64,000 nucleotides of DNA from Aquilaria yunnanensis (taxonomy: Eukaryota; Streptophyta; Magnoliopsida; Malvales; Thymelaeaceae), in the NCBI GenBank assembly GCA_039654915.1, contig CM077599.1:28705501-28769500 (forward strand), written 5' to 3'. Of the stretch, positions 1 to 10,260 are shown piece by piece. The translations under genes and the position numbers were made by a program. Each line of letters opens with the position of its first letter. The first letter of the stretch is position 1. The notes under the pieces are model-generated. The model saw nothing but the letters and a program-made list of their open reading frames with translations, did no database searches and had not been told where the DNA came from.

Positions 1-1314
1 AAATCTAGACAAAGATTGTGTGAGATCAAAGTTCTCCTTTTTTAGCTCATCTCTTTCTTTAGTCAAGGATGCATTCAAAGCTTTCAATTCACCTACTTGT
101 TTAGCAAGTTTTTGAGAATCCTTGTAAAGAGCATTGAAAGCATTTTGTAATTCTAAGTATTCACTACCTATAGATATGTATGAGCTAGAAGAGTCACTTG
201 AATAACTTATTACCTCATCTTCTTCTTTTGCCATAAGACATAGATTGGAGTAGCTTTGATTTCTTGATGATGCTTCTATCATTAAGCACAAGTTGACATC
301 CTCACTTGAATCACTTGAAGTTGAACTTTCACTTGAGGATTGATTACTATCACTCCATGTTCTCATGGCTTTGTCATTTTTCTTATTGCTTCTTTTCTTT
401 TGCTTCTTGTGCTTCTTCTTCTTCTTCAATGGACAATCAAATTGTAGGTGCCCGGTCTCCTTACAATTGTAGCAAATTATATCATCCTTCTTCTTCTTAT
501 GCCTTTCTCTCTTGAAGTTTTTGCTTCTTGATTTCTTAAACAACTTGCTAAACTTCTTTGCTAAGAGAGCCTCATCAATGTCTCCATCTTCACTTGATGA
601 TAAGTTATCCTCTTGGACCTTCAAAGCAATTGACTTATTCTTCTTGATGTATCTTTCCTCAACTTGTTCCTTCATCTCATAAGTCAACAACTTTCCAAAG
701 AGCTCATCCACGTGCATGGTTTTGATGCTTCCTCCTTCATTGATGGCTTCAACTATGCTCTTCCATGGTGGAGGTAAGCTCCACAAGATCTTCCTCACCA
801 ACTCCTCATTTGTATACTCCTTCCCAAGTAATTTGAGTGGTGTGAGGATTTCATTGAATCTTCTAAACATTTCTTGGATGCTTTCATTTGGCTCCATAGT
901 GAACAACTCATATGCCCTCACAAGCATGTGCATCTTGGTGTCCTTCACTTGTGTGGTTCCTTCATAAGTCACCAATAGCTTGTTCCATATATCCCTAGCA
1001 TTTCCACAAGAAGAAACCAAATTGAATACATCGGGGGTTAGTGCACAATATATAATATTCATTGCCCTTGCATTCATAGTGCACATGAGATCATCCTCCG
1101 GTTTATATTCCGTTCGATCTTTTGGCACTTGGTTCCCATCAACTATTTTTGTGGGAATTCTAGGACCATCCTTAATGATCCTCCAAAGAGCATGATCCAT
1201 TGCTTGGATATGAATTTCCATTCTAGTTTTCCACCAATTAAAATTTGTAGAATCAAACAATGGTGGCCTAGATGTGCTTTGCCCCTCAAGATGCATAAAA
1301 CTAGTGGTTGCCAT
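1..1314 (-). CDS. copia gag / start of polyprotein (UBN2-type gag with CCHC knuckle), partial
   Basis: I read this frame codon by codon from the ATG at 1314 to the window edge: 438 codons with no stop. It begins MATTSFMHLEG and continues with an N-terminal block around NFNWWKTRMEIHIQAMD, typical of the copia gag (UBN2) family. A glutamate/serine-rich region and a single zinc knuckle follow (CYNCKETGHLQFDC, plus-strand positions about 430-475), flanked by lysine-rich stretches. After the knuckle comes a serine-rich and then a coiled-coil-like, leucine-rich section. Gag packages the element's RNA in cytoplasmic particles. Protease, integrase, RT and RNase H would lie to the left of the window. 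The intact frame cannot show whether the rest is functional. Confidence 0.88.
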   Translation of the reverse strand, partial: MATTSFMHLEGQSTSRPPLFDSTNFNWWKTRMEIHIQAMDHALWRIIKDGPRIPTKIVDGNQVPKDRTEYKPEDDLMCTMNARAMNIIYCALTPDVFNLVSSCGNARDIWNKLLVTYEGTTQVKDTKMHMLVRAYELFTMEPNESIQEMFRRFNEILTPLKLLGKEYTNEELVRKILWSLPPPWKSIVEAINEGGSIKTMHVDELFGKLLTYEMKEQVEERYIKKNKSIALKVQEDNLSSSEDGDIDEALLAKKFSKLFKKSRSKNFKRERHKKKKDDIICYNCKETGHLQFDCPLKKKKKHKKQKKRSNKKNDKAMRTWSDSNQSSSESSTSSDSSEDVNLCLMIEASSRNQSYSNLCLMAKEEDEVISYSSDSSSSYISIGSEYLELQNAFNALYKDSQKLAKQVGELKALNASLTKERDELKKENFDLTQSLSRF

Positions 1315-1363
1315 GGATCTTTTGATTTTGAAACCGCAAGGTTTTGAAAACAAAAATCACTAA

Positions 1364-1375
1364 GCTCTGATACCA
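1364..1375 (-). other. copia primer-binding site (tRNA-Met type)
   Basis: On the minus strand the sequence TGGTATCAGAGC lies two bases inside the LTR end. This is the canonical plant copia minus-strand primer site, complementary to the 3' end of initiator tRNA-Met. Confidence 0.88.
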
Positions 1376-1377
1376 AT

Positions 1378-2665
1378 TGTTGGCCCAAGTGCAACCAAGA
1401 GGGGGGGGTGAATTGGTTGTTTTAAAAAATTTAGCAAAATCAAAATTTACAACTAAATTTACTCAACCAAAGATCAAGAACAAACCAAGTAATGCTAAGC
1501 ACAAATAAAGCAAGTAAATAAAAGAGAATAAAGGAAAGAGTGCACCGGGATTTATAGAGGTTCAACTCCACCAACCGGAGTCTACGTCCTCTCCTCAAGC
1601 TTGCCCACTTGAGATTTCCTCCACTATTTCTTGATCAATATTACAATGGTGTTTTCTTCAAGGTTCACACCCAACCAATCACTAGTTTCCTAAAGGCTAA
1701 CTAGAAACCTTACTAACACCCTTTTCCTCACTAGTTTTCCTAGAGGCTAACTAGAAACCTCACCAACTCAATCTTCACAAAATGGTGTTTACAAGATTAC
1801 AAAGTGGTAAGAACAATAGAAGCCCTCAAAGCTAGATAAACAAGTGATAGCTCATTCTCTTAGCATTTCTCAAACTCAAGCTCTTTGAAGATTAAATCTT
1901 TTTTCTAGTTGCCAAGAGTTGTTTCCAAAGTGTTTCTCCATGTTTTTATACTCATATGGGGACCAAAGAGACGTTGGAAACCTGCTGGGGAAGTTTGGAA
2001 AAGTTCCTGAAATTCTGGTGACCGTTGCTCTGTTTTTTATGCAAGTTCCAGACTTCGCGTTAAGTCCTGAGTTTAACAGGTTAAACTCGACTTCTCTCTC
2101 CAACGGTCAAAAGCAGCTGAAGACAGAGCATTAAATGCGTGCCAGACGTGTACAGGTGGCGTCTTCTGATTCGCCCGAGCTCCATTTGAAATTTTGACTG
2201 AAAACGCGCCACTTGAGACATTTGAACCCAAGCCTTCAGACTTCAGTTTAACAGGTTAAAACCGAATTTTAACGCGTTGCCTGATGTTCTCCGAAAAGTC
2301 ACAGGAAACTTAACTCTCGAATTAACCCAGTTTAACGTGTTAAAATGTAAAACTTGGGAGCAAGCTAAACTTAGGTAAAACACATACTTGTTAAGCTGTG
2401 ACTTTAACGCGTTAAACTTAAAATCATTCCAAAACACTTGTCATTTGAAAATCAAAACTTGATTCAAACATTACCCTAAGTTAATAACTTACTAATTTCT
2501 TTTCAAAGACAATTTTTCCTTAATACTTCTAAAACACTTAACACACTTGGAAATTAAGCATAATTTCAATTAACCTTATTTTGACCAAACAAGTGAGATT
2601 AAAAATATTGACACAAATTATTTGTCATCATCAAAATTAAAGTTTTCTTTAGAACAAAGCCAACA
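1378..2665 (-). repeat. 5' LTR of the copia element (1,288 bp)
   Basis: The LTR is bounded by TGTTGGC and GCCAACA. On the minus strand a TATA-like box (TATAAAAACA) lies at plus positions 1941-1950, so U3 is roughly 2665-1950 and R-U5 lies to the left of it. The U3 part holds five copies of a near-palindromic TTTAAC-NN-GTTAAA motif (separate entry). The right end of the LTR contributes the first codons of an apparent open frame that continues into the receptor-kinase pseudogene; that fusion is accidental. Confidence 0.85.
2071..2416 (-). promoter_or_regulatory. cluster of five TTTAACNNGTTAA motifs in copia U3
   Basis: Copies lie at 2071-2086, 2246-2261, 2268-2279, 2330-2345 and 2403-2416. Variants have AG, GC or GT in the centre; the 2268 copy is degenerate in its right half. 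All lie upstream of the TATA-like box on the minus strand, where LTR enhancers are found. The GTTAA/TTAAC half-site resembles GT-box or MYB-type plant cis elements, but I cannot assign a factor. Confidence 0.5.
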
Positions 2666-4438
2666 GTGTCCACAGCTAAACTACTTATTGTTTGCAAGGA
2701 ACAGTTTCGCAGGTAGAATACCACCCGAGATGGAAGACTCAGCTCAGCTACATGTTCTTGATCTTTCTTCCAATCATTTGGAGGGAGAGATCCCCAGAGA
2801 ATTGGGCACGTTACAATCATTATTGGAGCTTGATCTGAATGGAAATCAACTAACTGGTAGGATTCCTTTGGAACTTGCACCGTTAGTTGATATTGAGTAC
2901 CTTGACCTATCCATAAACAATCGGAATCATTCCATCCCAGATAACGTTGGAGGTCTCTCCAAACTGACCTAATTGAATCTAAGCACCAACAATATTGGTG
3001 GAGAGGTCCTAGCCACGATAGGGAATCTAGGGAGATACCATTAGAAATTAGCAAGCTAGGGAGCTTGGAAACAATGAATCTTTCCCATAACAACCTTTCT
3101 GGTTTTATTCCTAGTGCTTTCAGAGAAATGCACGGCCTCTTCTCTGTAGACATTTCCTACAATGAGCTGCAGGGTCCTCTCCCTGAGAACAAGGCATTTC
3201 AGGCTGCTCCTAGAGAAGCATTAGAAGGAAATAAAGGATTATGTGGTAATGCATCAGGTCTTGCACCCTGCAATACCTTGAGACCCAAGCATAATTCGAA
3301 AACGGGTAAAAGAGTTGCCTATTTGGTCATATTTCCTACGCTTGGAGCTCTACTTCTCTTGCTTGTTTTCGTTGGAATCTTCTTCTTGATAAAGAGAAAA
3401 GAGACCGTGACTCGTCAGAGGGCAAAATGAAATGACAAAGAAGAGATATTAGTGGCACCACAACATTTTGATGGAAGAGTTATTTATGAAGAAGTCATTC
3501 AAGCAACCCAAGGTTTTGCTGCTATGTATTGCACTGGGAGCAACACATCATCAAGCATTTACAGGGCGAACTTGCCATCGGTTGGTGTCGTTGCGGTGAA
3601 GAAACTTTGATGCCTTAGCAGACGAGAATGATACAAACAAAAAGGATTTCCTGAACGGGGTAAGGGCCCTGACGGAAATCCGGCCTAGGAACATTGTTAA
3701 ATTTTATGGTTTTTGTTGCCGAGCAAGACAATCCTTTTTCACTATGAGCATGTGGAAAGGGGCAGCTTGGCAGCAATCCTAAGCCAAGAAAATGAAACCA
3801 AGGAGTGGCTTATGCCTTGTCATATCTGCACCATGATTGTTCACTTTCGATGATCCATTGGGATATATCCACCAAAACCATTTTGCTGGATTCTCAATAT
3901 GAGCCACATGTTTCAGACTTCGGCACTGCTAAACTTCTGATGCAGGACGCTTCAAGCTGGTCACAAGTTGCAGGCACTTATGGATATGTAGCTCCAGGTA
4001 ACTAATTTATCATATATTTGTCTAACTAAGACAAAGCACGCACACACGCAAGAGCGCGCACATAGAGAAATGTGTTTCCTTTTATACCTTTTAATTTTGG
4101 GTTTTTGTTGTCCTTTGTGCCAGAATTTGCTCACACAACAAGAGTAACCGAGAAATGCGATGTGTATAGCTTCGGAGTAGTGGCATTCGAGGTAATCAAA
4201 GGAAGACACTATGGAGATGGCATATGCGGTTCACCCTCTGCGCTTGAACCAGAGGATGTGCTGCAGAAAGATCTGCTGGATGACAGGCTTCCACCACCAC
4301 TTCTCCAAATCCAGAACAAACTCAAAAACAATTGTAAAGCTTGCAGTTAGATGCATAAACGAGAATCCACATTTAAGGCGAGCAATGAAAATGATTTCTC
4401 AAGTGCTTTCAGCAAGTCCCGCAACTCATGGGAACTGA
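2666..4438 (+). pseudogene. LRR receptor-like kinase pseudogene (MIK2/LRR-XI/XII-like), 5' part missing
   Basis: The order fits a plant LRR receptor kinase: LRRs (LxxLxLSxNxLxGxIP units, about 2690-3170), a juxtamembrane cap with paired cysteines (GLCGNASGLAPC), a transmembrane helix (about 3315-3395) followed by KRK, then kinase pieces. Kinase pieces include an N-lobe fragment ending VVAVKKL (about 3470-3610), the catalytic loop with HRD changed to HWD (about 3855), DFG (about 3918) and APE. A GT-AG intron at 3998-4123 restores GYVAPEFA across the junction, a usual intron position in this family. It is dead: in-frame stops (2970 and after VAVKKL) and several frameshifts. The 5' half was separated by the copia insertion. 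Confidence 0.85.
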
Positions 4439-7400
4439 TTCGAAGCGAAGGTTGTTGTTCATTTTTTTTTTAATACTTAGAAGTAAGCTACAAGATACTG
4501 ATAACAAGTTGGGGTTTCGTAGGTTTATTTAATGATAGAGGAGGAACGACCAAAATAAATGATCTTTGCACATATTTATTCCTTCTACTCAAACTCTTCA
4601 TCATCACTGAAGAAGCAAAGCCATGAATGACACTTTGCACACATTTTCAAATAAAATACTATACGTGCCAATGTAAATTGTTGTTATTTATATTAATAAT
4701 ATTTTATTACTCAGCTAAAATTAATTTATTAGTAACAATTAATATGATATACTAATTTGATTAATTAAATACATTAAAATCAGTAATTAAAAAAAAAACA
4801 GATAAACTAAGAATTGAAGCAAAATAGTCCAAATTATTTCTACGATTATTATCATTGTAGATTGCGATGATTATAATTATCACAATTGTATCAAGGCAAA
4901 ATCATCACAAACAGGAATCATTGTAAAGTCATAGCTGTCTTTGTGACGATTAAAATCATCACACATTTGCCTCCATATTGTGAAGATTCATATTTGCGAT
5001 GGCGGTTTTTGCGATGTTTACTTGCTATGGAATTTTTGTAGCAAAGTTAGTCTTTGCTATAATACACCTACAATAGACTCCATTTGTTACAAAGCAGGGT
5101 CCCAGTCCCCCGAATTGCTTAACTTATAGGTCCTTTGAGATTGTTATTTCACTTAGTTAATGTTGACTAATCATTACTTGTAGGTAAATTTAAAAAATTT
5201 AGATGTAACTAGTTTCTTAGCCTACCTTACAAGAAAATATGCATACCTTTGTCTTGGCGATGCAAACAATTAAGTAAATCATTTATGAAAACATTGCTCG
5301 AGCATTGCATTTAGAAAAATACTTAAATCATGCCAAGACAATGAAACACTAGTTACTTTAACTTTAAGTAATAGTTTGTGCATACTCAAAAACATTACCA
5401 TGCACCTAAAAGTAACTCAATGGTTTAACACTACAATGTATCCTTATAGAAGCAACATCTTAGTACCCAAGGTATTATATACATACAAGATAAAATTCTT
5501 AACTAAGATCCTTTACTTGAGCCCCACCTTTGAGCTATTAAGCTCCAAGTGCAAGCCCTTCCTTATCCTTGCGCACCACTTAGCCTTTATATTGTAAAGA
5601 CATAACACTTAGTTAGTACAAACTTAACTCATACGTAAACTTAGAATCTCAAGGATTCAGGAGAATAAGTACCTGCAAAAAGAGGAAACTTAGCCCACAA
5701 CTATCCACTAGTTGTTAGGCTCGGTGTTAGAACCTACACAACAAACTTAAGGGAGTGAGTACATGAATTTTCTCAGTAAGGGTCCTTTGGGGTACCTGCA
5801 AAGAAGATAGCAAGCAAGCATGCAATATGGCACACAAATTAACAATCAACACAAGACAATAGCATAAAAGATAAGCAACACATAAATGTATGATATGCAA
5901 CATACACATCCTTGGGACTTCTTGCAGCTTAAGTGCCTTATACTTGCCGTGAGCTCAAACGGCGGAGGTACTTGAGACATTGGCCATCGTATCCTGAATA
6001 CTTGACCTCCCTTAAGTCCCACTTACGAGTCATAGAGTAGGTCGTCACATTCTCTCGAAACTTACTTGTCTTACCCTTAATTTGTTATACAGGGTAGCCA
6101 TCTTATGTAATTTAACTTGCCAAGCTCTTAGAGCTTAGTTTGAAGCTCCTTAGTGGCTTACTTACTAAACCAAATGGTTCAATTCGGATCTTCTTAGGTT
6201 TCCTCTTCATTTCCCCTTAGGTGTAAGACTTCTCACTTAGGCCAATGAAGCCTTCGAAACCTGACCCTTTACTGCCCCTTTAGCAACTTGAGCACTTTTA
6301 CTTCAAAGCGACTCTACTTAGCGCTACCTTAACTATACTACTTAGCTACCACTTAAATAATGCATAATTCTCATCTTAATAATGAGTCTTAGACCTAACT
6401 GAGGCTACAGAACATCTTAAAATAGCCTAAGGATGATAACCAAGAGATTGAGACAATTTTAGGATGCCTTGAGCTTGAGAGACTTGTGCCTTGGCGGCGC
6501 CTTCGGTGATGTGTCACTGATAGCATCAACACTCGAGATTCTTGGAAAGTTGCCGGCAATGTGTCACCAATTCGTATCGCCATCGGCGACGTGTCGCCAA
6601 ATGGCGTCGCCAACGCTCTATTGCATTGCGTGACGGCATGCGAAGTTGCTCCAAACATGTTCAAACTTTCAATGCCCAAAGTCAATTCACATGAGTCTTA
6701 TTTTTACCTTATCCCCTCATGTAATATTGCATTTTTGTGCATTATTTGAGCTAAATTAACTTGACCACTTACCTCAAATTCAGCCGCAAAGTAAGAATAA
6801 AGTGCAAGCACACTTAAGCTCAGCCTAGCTCCCTTGAGTTCCAATCCTAAAACCAATGTAATATAGCACCAAAGACCTCAAATCAAGACCATTTATAGCT
6901 AGTCAAACAACTTAGAACCAGGTCAAACAAAACCAAGAAGCTTACCTTAGGTTTCAAGCCCAAAACAAGCATCAAAGAGCTAGATTGAAATAAAAACACA
7001 AAAAATGAGCTTGAGGCTTCTTGCAATCATCATGGGGCCTTTAAATTTTATGAAAACTTGAGGAATTGGGGTGCTTTGAAGTAGGAAATTTGGTGGGAAG
7101 AGGGAGCCACGAAATTTTGGAGAGAAAGAAATGAAAAAGGAAGTCAAAGACTTGGTAGAAATATCCTACCAACTCCACTAAGCTTACTTTTTGTCTTTTT
7201 GTCTTTTGGTTCCTAATTTCTCATTTTTTTTTTCACTTTGGCCACTAAACCTACACCCAAAACCATCCCTCCTTGGTCCTAAAGAAAGTTTAAAAGCATC
7301 TTACACTTAGCTTCTTCGACACTTAAACTACTTAAGACATAAATGGCTTATTTAAGCACTTAGTGTAATTTTTGCACTTTTCTTCCAAAAGATGGTTCTA

Positions 7401-8579
7401 ATAGCTAGAATAACTTATGGTCTTAACTTAACAAGTCAAAATTCCTTACATGACCCTAATTTCATGAAAATTACAACCATGCCACTTACCTAGGTCAAAA
7501 GTATTATTTTACTCTTTTGACTCTTAGGTGTCAAATCACACTTAGGAACCCACCTTTACTTAAACTTTGCTTGCTTTCTTACTTAATAAAATGCTAATTT
7601 GATGTGCTTAAATGAAAACACTTAAATGAAATATACTTATCGAGTCAAAATCAGTCTTTGACTAGGAGAGTTGTCAAGCATTTCGTCCCGGTCAATGTGC
7701 AACATTTGACATTGCATGGAAACCATGAAAGAATAGTTTTGCTTGTCTTGACTGATTTGCCCTTCCCCTACTCTCTGCCCTCTCCGCTTCAATCCAACGC
7801 TCTACGCTTGAATCGACCTCATCGATGTCGATGCCACCTGTCCCAGTCCAAATCGACCTCGCTGACACCTCATGTTCCCATTTTTTATGGCGGTCTCTTA
7901 TCCTACCAACTTAAGCTTTTAAAAAATCATATGATACTATGTCATATGTGGTATATATCTAGTTTGATAGATCTCTCTCGCTCGTTGAAAACCTCGTCCC
8001 ACTAACTCTAATTAGTTATTGGCCATAAATATGTTAAGAGACTGCCAAGTCTTGCCTCCTTTCCCTGAAGTCCAACTTACGGAAGCCACTACTTAGAGGA
8101 AAGACTTTTCCAGGATAGAAAAATCAGAAGCCAAGTTTCAAATTCAGAGACTCCACCCCACCCATTTCAGGTCGAGGTTCAATCATTCCTGAGTGAACGT
8201 ATTTGTCAAGTCTATGCATATGGTCAATGTTTGCCTCTTTTTTCCTTAGGAGTTTATAAGATGAAGAACTTCCGTCAAATTCAAAAGGAGAAGGCAAAAG
8301 ATGGATTCGCAGAATTCATTTCTGAAATAGCGGTCAAGCAAGCCACCATCTTGGAGCACAAAACAATCCTCAATGAAGGATTATAGTAGTAAACGCATTT
8401 CTAGCACAATCAAAGAAATCAAAACACAACCAAAATTATCAAAACCAATTTAGACGCCGAAATCAAATCACAGTGTAGTGCTCAAGTTTTACTGAACGAG
8501 AAGCTTCTCAAAGAAATGAAAGTCCTCGTCCCTAACGGGTTCAATACAGTTACCGACAGTTTAACACACCCTCTAAATC
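4439..8579. other. intergenic, decayed repeats, no supported gene
   Basis: Most of this stretch shows no coding signal. About 4790-5095 holds short alternating motifs of the gcgatgatt / aatcatcac type, resembling subterminal repeats of a DNA transposon (possibly CACTA), but no terminus is visible. About 5640-7650 is C/T-skewed with blocks such as cgacgtgtcgcc near 6585, reminiscent of old LTR sequence. A 41-codon open frame at 8261-8386 (MKNFRQIQKEKAKDG and on) follows a splice-acceptor-like tttttccttag; I do not recognise it. Confidence 0.4.
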
Positions 8580-10260
8580 ATAGATATCATAGGTATATCA
8601 GGTGATATACTGCGTTATATAGTTACCAATTTCGTAAAATAATATATATAAAAATATTATTTTAAGATGAAAAACAACAAAATACTAATTTCTTAGCATA
8701 TTTTAATATATATTCTAATTATTTTTATCATAATTTTCTTAATATACATAAAATATCTATGAAGATAATATGTTTTATATTAAAGCAAATAAAAATGGAA
8801 TATATAGGATAAAATAATTATTGTTCAGTGAAAAAAATATAAAAATTTCCAAATTCCAAGAATGTTGATATCATTTACCAATTAGATTTTATTTTGAAAT
8901 AAAAAAAATTATATCAATGTTTATGTCAAATATGTTTAATTAGTTACATTTTATCATTTTATAAACGTATATATGGTGTATATTGATGTAAAATGAAAAA
9001 CAATTTCATAACCCATTATAGGTAGTATACCCTGGTGTACTACACGGCATACGACAGTAAATTGATTAAAAAGCCACATAAAATATATTTCGGCATAAAA
9101 TACCATGATATTTCGTGCAAAACCTAACAATCGTGAAGCCAGTGTACCAGGGCGTAGCCAGAAATTTCACTGGGGGGGGGGGGGGGGGGGTGGGGGCGGG
9201 GGCGTGACGTGAAACGGGTTATTAGCATATATAAATTTACAATCACTAATAGAAAATACTAAATAATATTATATATATAGGCATATAAAATTTGAAAGTG
9301 TATAATAACTAAGTTTATTTCAAAAGTTTACAACCTAAAATTCATTAGACAGTTTACATATATGGACACATTGAATTAAAAAATGTATAATAATTAAGTT
9401 CAATTTATAGAGTAAAAATAGTTATTTGAATTTTCTATTAATTATAAAAAATATTATACAAATTAAATTTATTTTATAGCACTTACCGGATAGTCCAAAT
9501 TATGATCTAAAAAGTTGTTATCAGAAAAATACTTTGAGTTAACAAATTTCATGCAATGAAACCAAAATAAAACATTTTTTATAAATTTAGGGCTAAAACA
9601 AAATGTTTTTAATATGTTTGGAACCAAAACAGAATGTTTAATAGGATAGGGACTAAAAGGAAATAATAATTAAAGAGTAAGGACTATCACGTAATTTATT
9701 CAATAAGAAAATGACTGAGACCTTAAATGCATAAAATATATTAGAGCCCCTTATTAATTATAAAACTTACAAATAGGTACCTAATTTTAATTTTTCTACA
9801 ATTATATCACATATCCAAGTACCCAATAAATTTTTTTAAAATTTTAGGGGGGGTGGCTGCCCCCTCCCGCCCTTAAATAGATACGCCCCTGCAGTGTACC
9901 AAATACCAGCTATATACACGGTATACCACCTTACTGCATGAAATTTGCAACCATACAATGGCCTTAAATTTCATCTATAAGGCAATATATCACATGAAAT
10001 ACCGTGTATCATATGTATACGATTCATGGTACATTAATTCTTTTAGTTAATCGGGTTTTTGCATGAAATATTTTATTTCACTTATCAATATTTTTTTATG
10101 TATTTTTTTCAACTAGTTTACATATTTTGCACTGCCTCAGGATTTCAAGTTATATTCAGTATAAAAAAATAATATATATATTTAAATGGAATAAAATATT
10201 ATTAAAAAAATATTTTCACTGAAAGAATAATTTAAAAATCACTGTAAAGTATCAGAAATT
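8580..10260 (+). repeat. AT-rich repeat of unknown class, copy 1 (interrupted by hAT element)
   Basis: Extremely AT-rich sequence with recurring gtgatatac / ggtatacc / gtgtac motifs near both ends. Part of it (about 8680-8770) matches, in inverse orientation, the sequence at about 13,640-13,760, so it belongs to a dispersed family. Boundaries are approximate. No coding potential seen. Confidence 0.4.
9148..9891. mobile_element. non-autonomous hAT-type element (744 bp)
   Basis: The ends are CAGGGCGTAGCCAG on the left and TACGCCCCTG on the right, imperfect inverted repeats of the CAGGGGCGTA class. The element is flanked by a perfect 8-bp direct repeat, cagtgtac, at 9140-9147 and 9892-9899, the duplication size of hAT elements. 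Just inside the ends are G-rich (9171-9200) and C-rich/G-rich (9845-9870) tracts. The interior is AT-rich with no transposase, so it would depend on a transposase from elsewhere. Confidence 0.82.

Larger units (their letters stand above)
1..2665 (-). mobile_element. Ty1/copia LTR retrotransposon, 5' portion, truncated by window edge
   Basis: Read on the minus strand, the element runs LTR (2665 to 1378), primer-binding site (1375 to 1364), then an open gag frame (1314 to 1) that leaves the window. The LTR ends form a perfect 7-bp inverted repeat (TGTTGGC at 1378-1384, GCCAACA at 2659-2665). The primer site TGGTATCAGAGC is the usual plant copia initiator-tRNA-Met type. The insertion point is inside an LRR receptor-kinase pseudogene whose sequence resumes at 2666. 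The target duplication cannot be checked because the other end is outside the window; it would be expected to read gtgtc, as at 2666-2670. The open gag frame suggests a fairly young copy. Confidence 0.9.

Noticed and set aside
4790..5095. Possible CACTA terminus
   Set aside because: Subterminal-like motifs are present but I found neither CACTA ends nor a target duplication.
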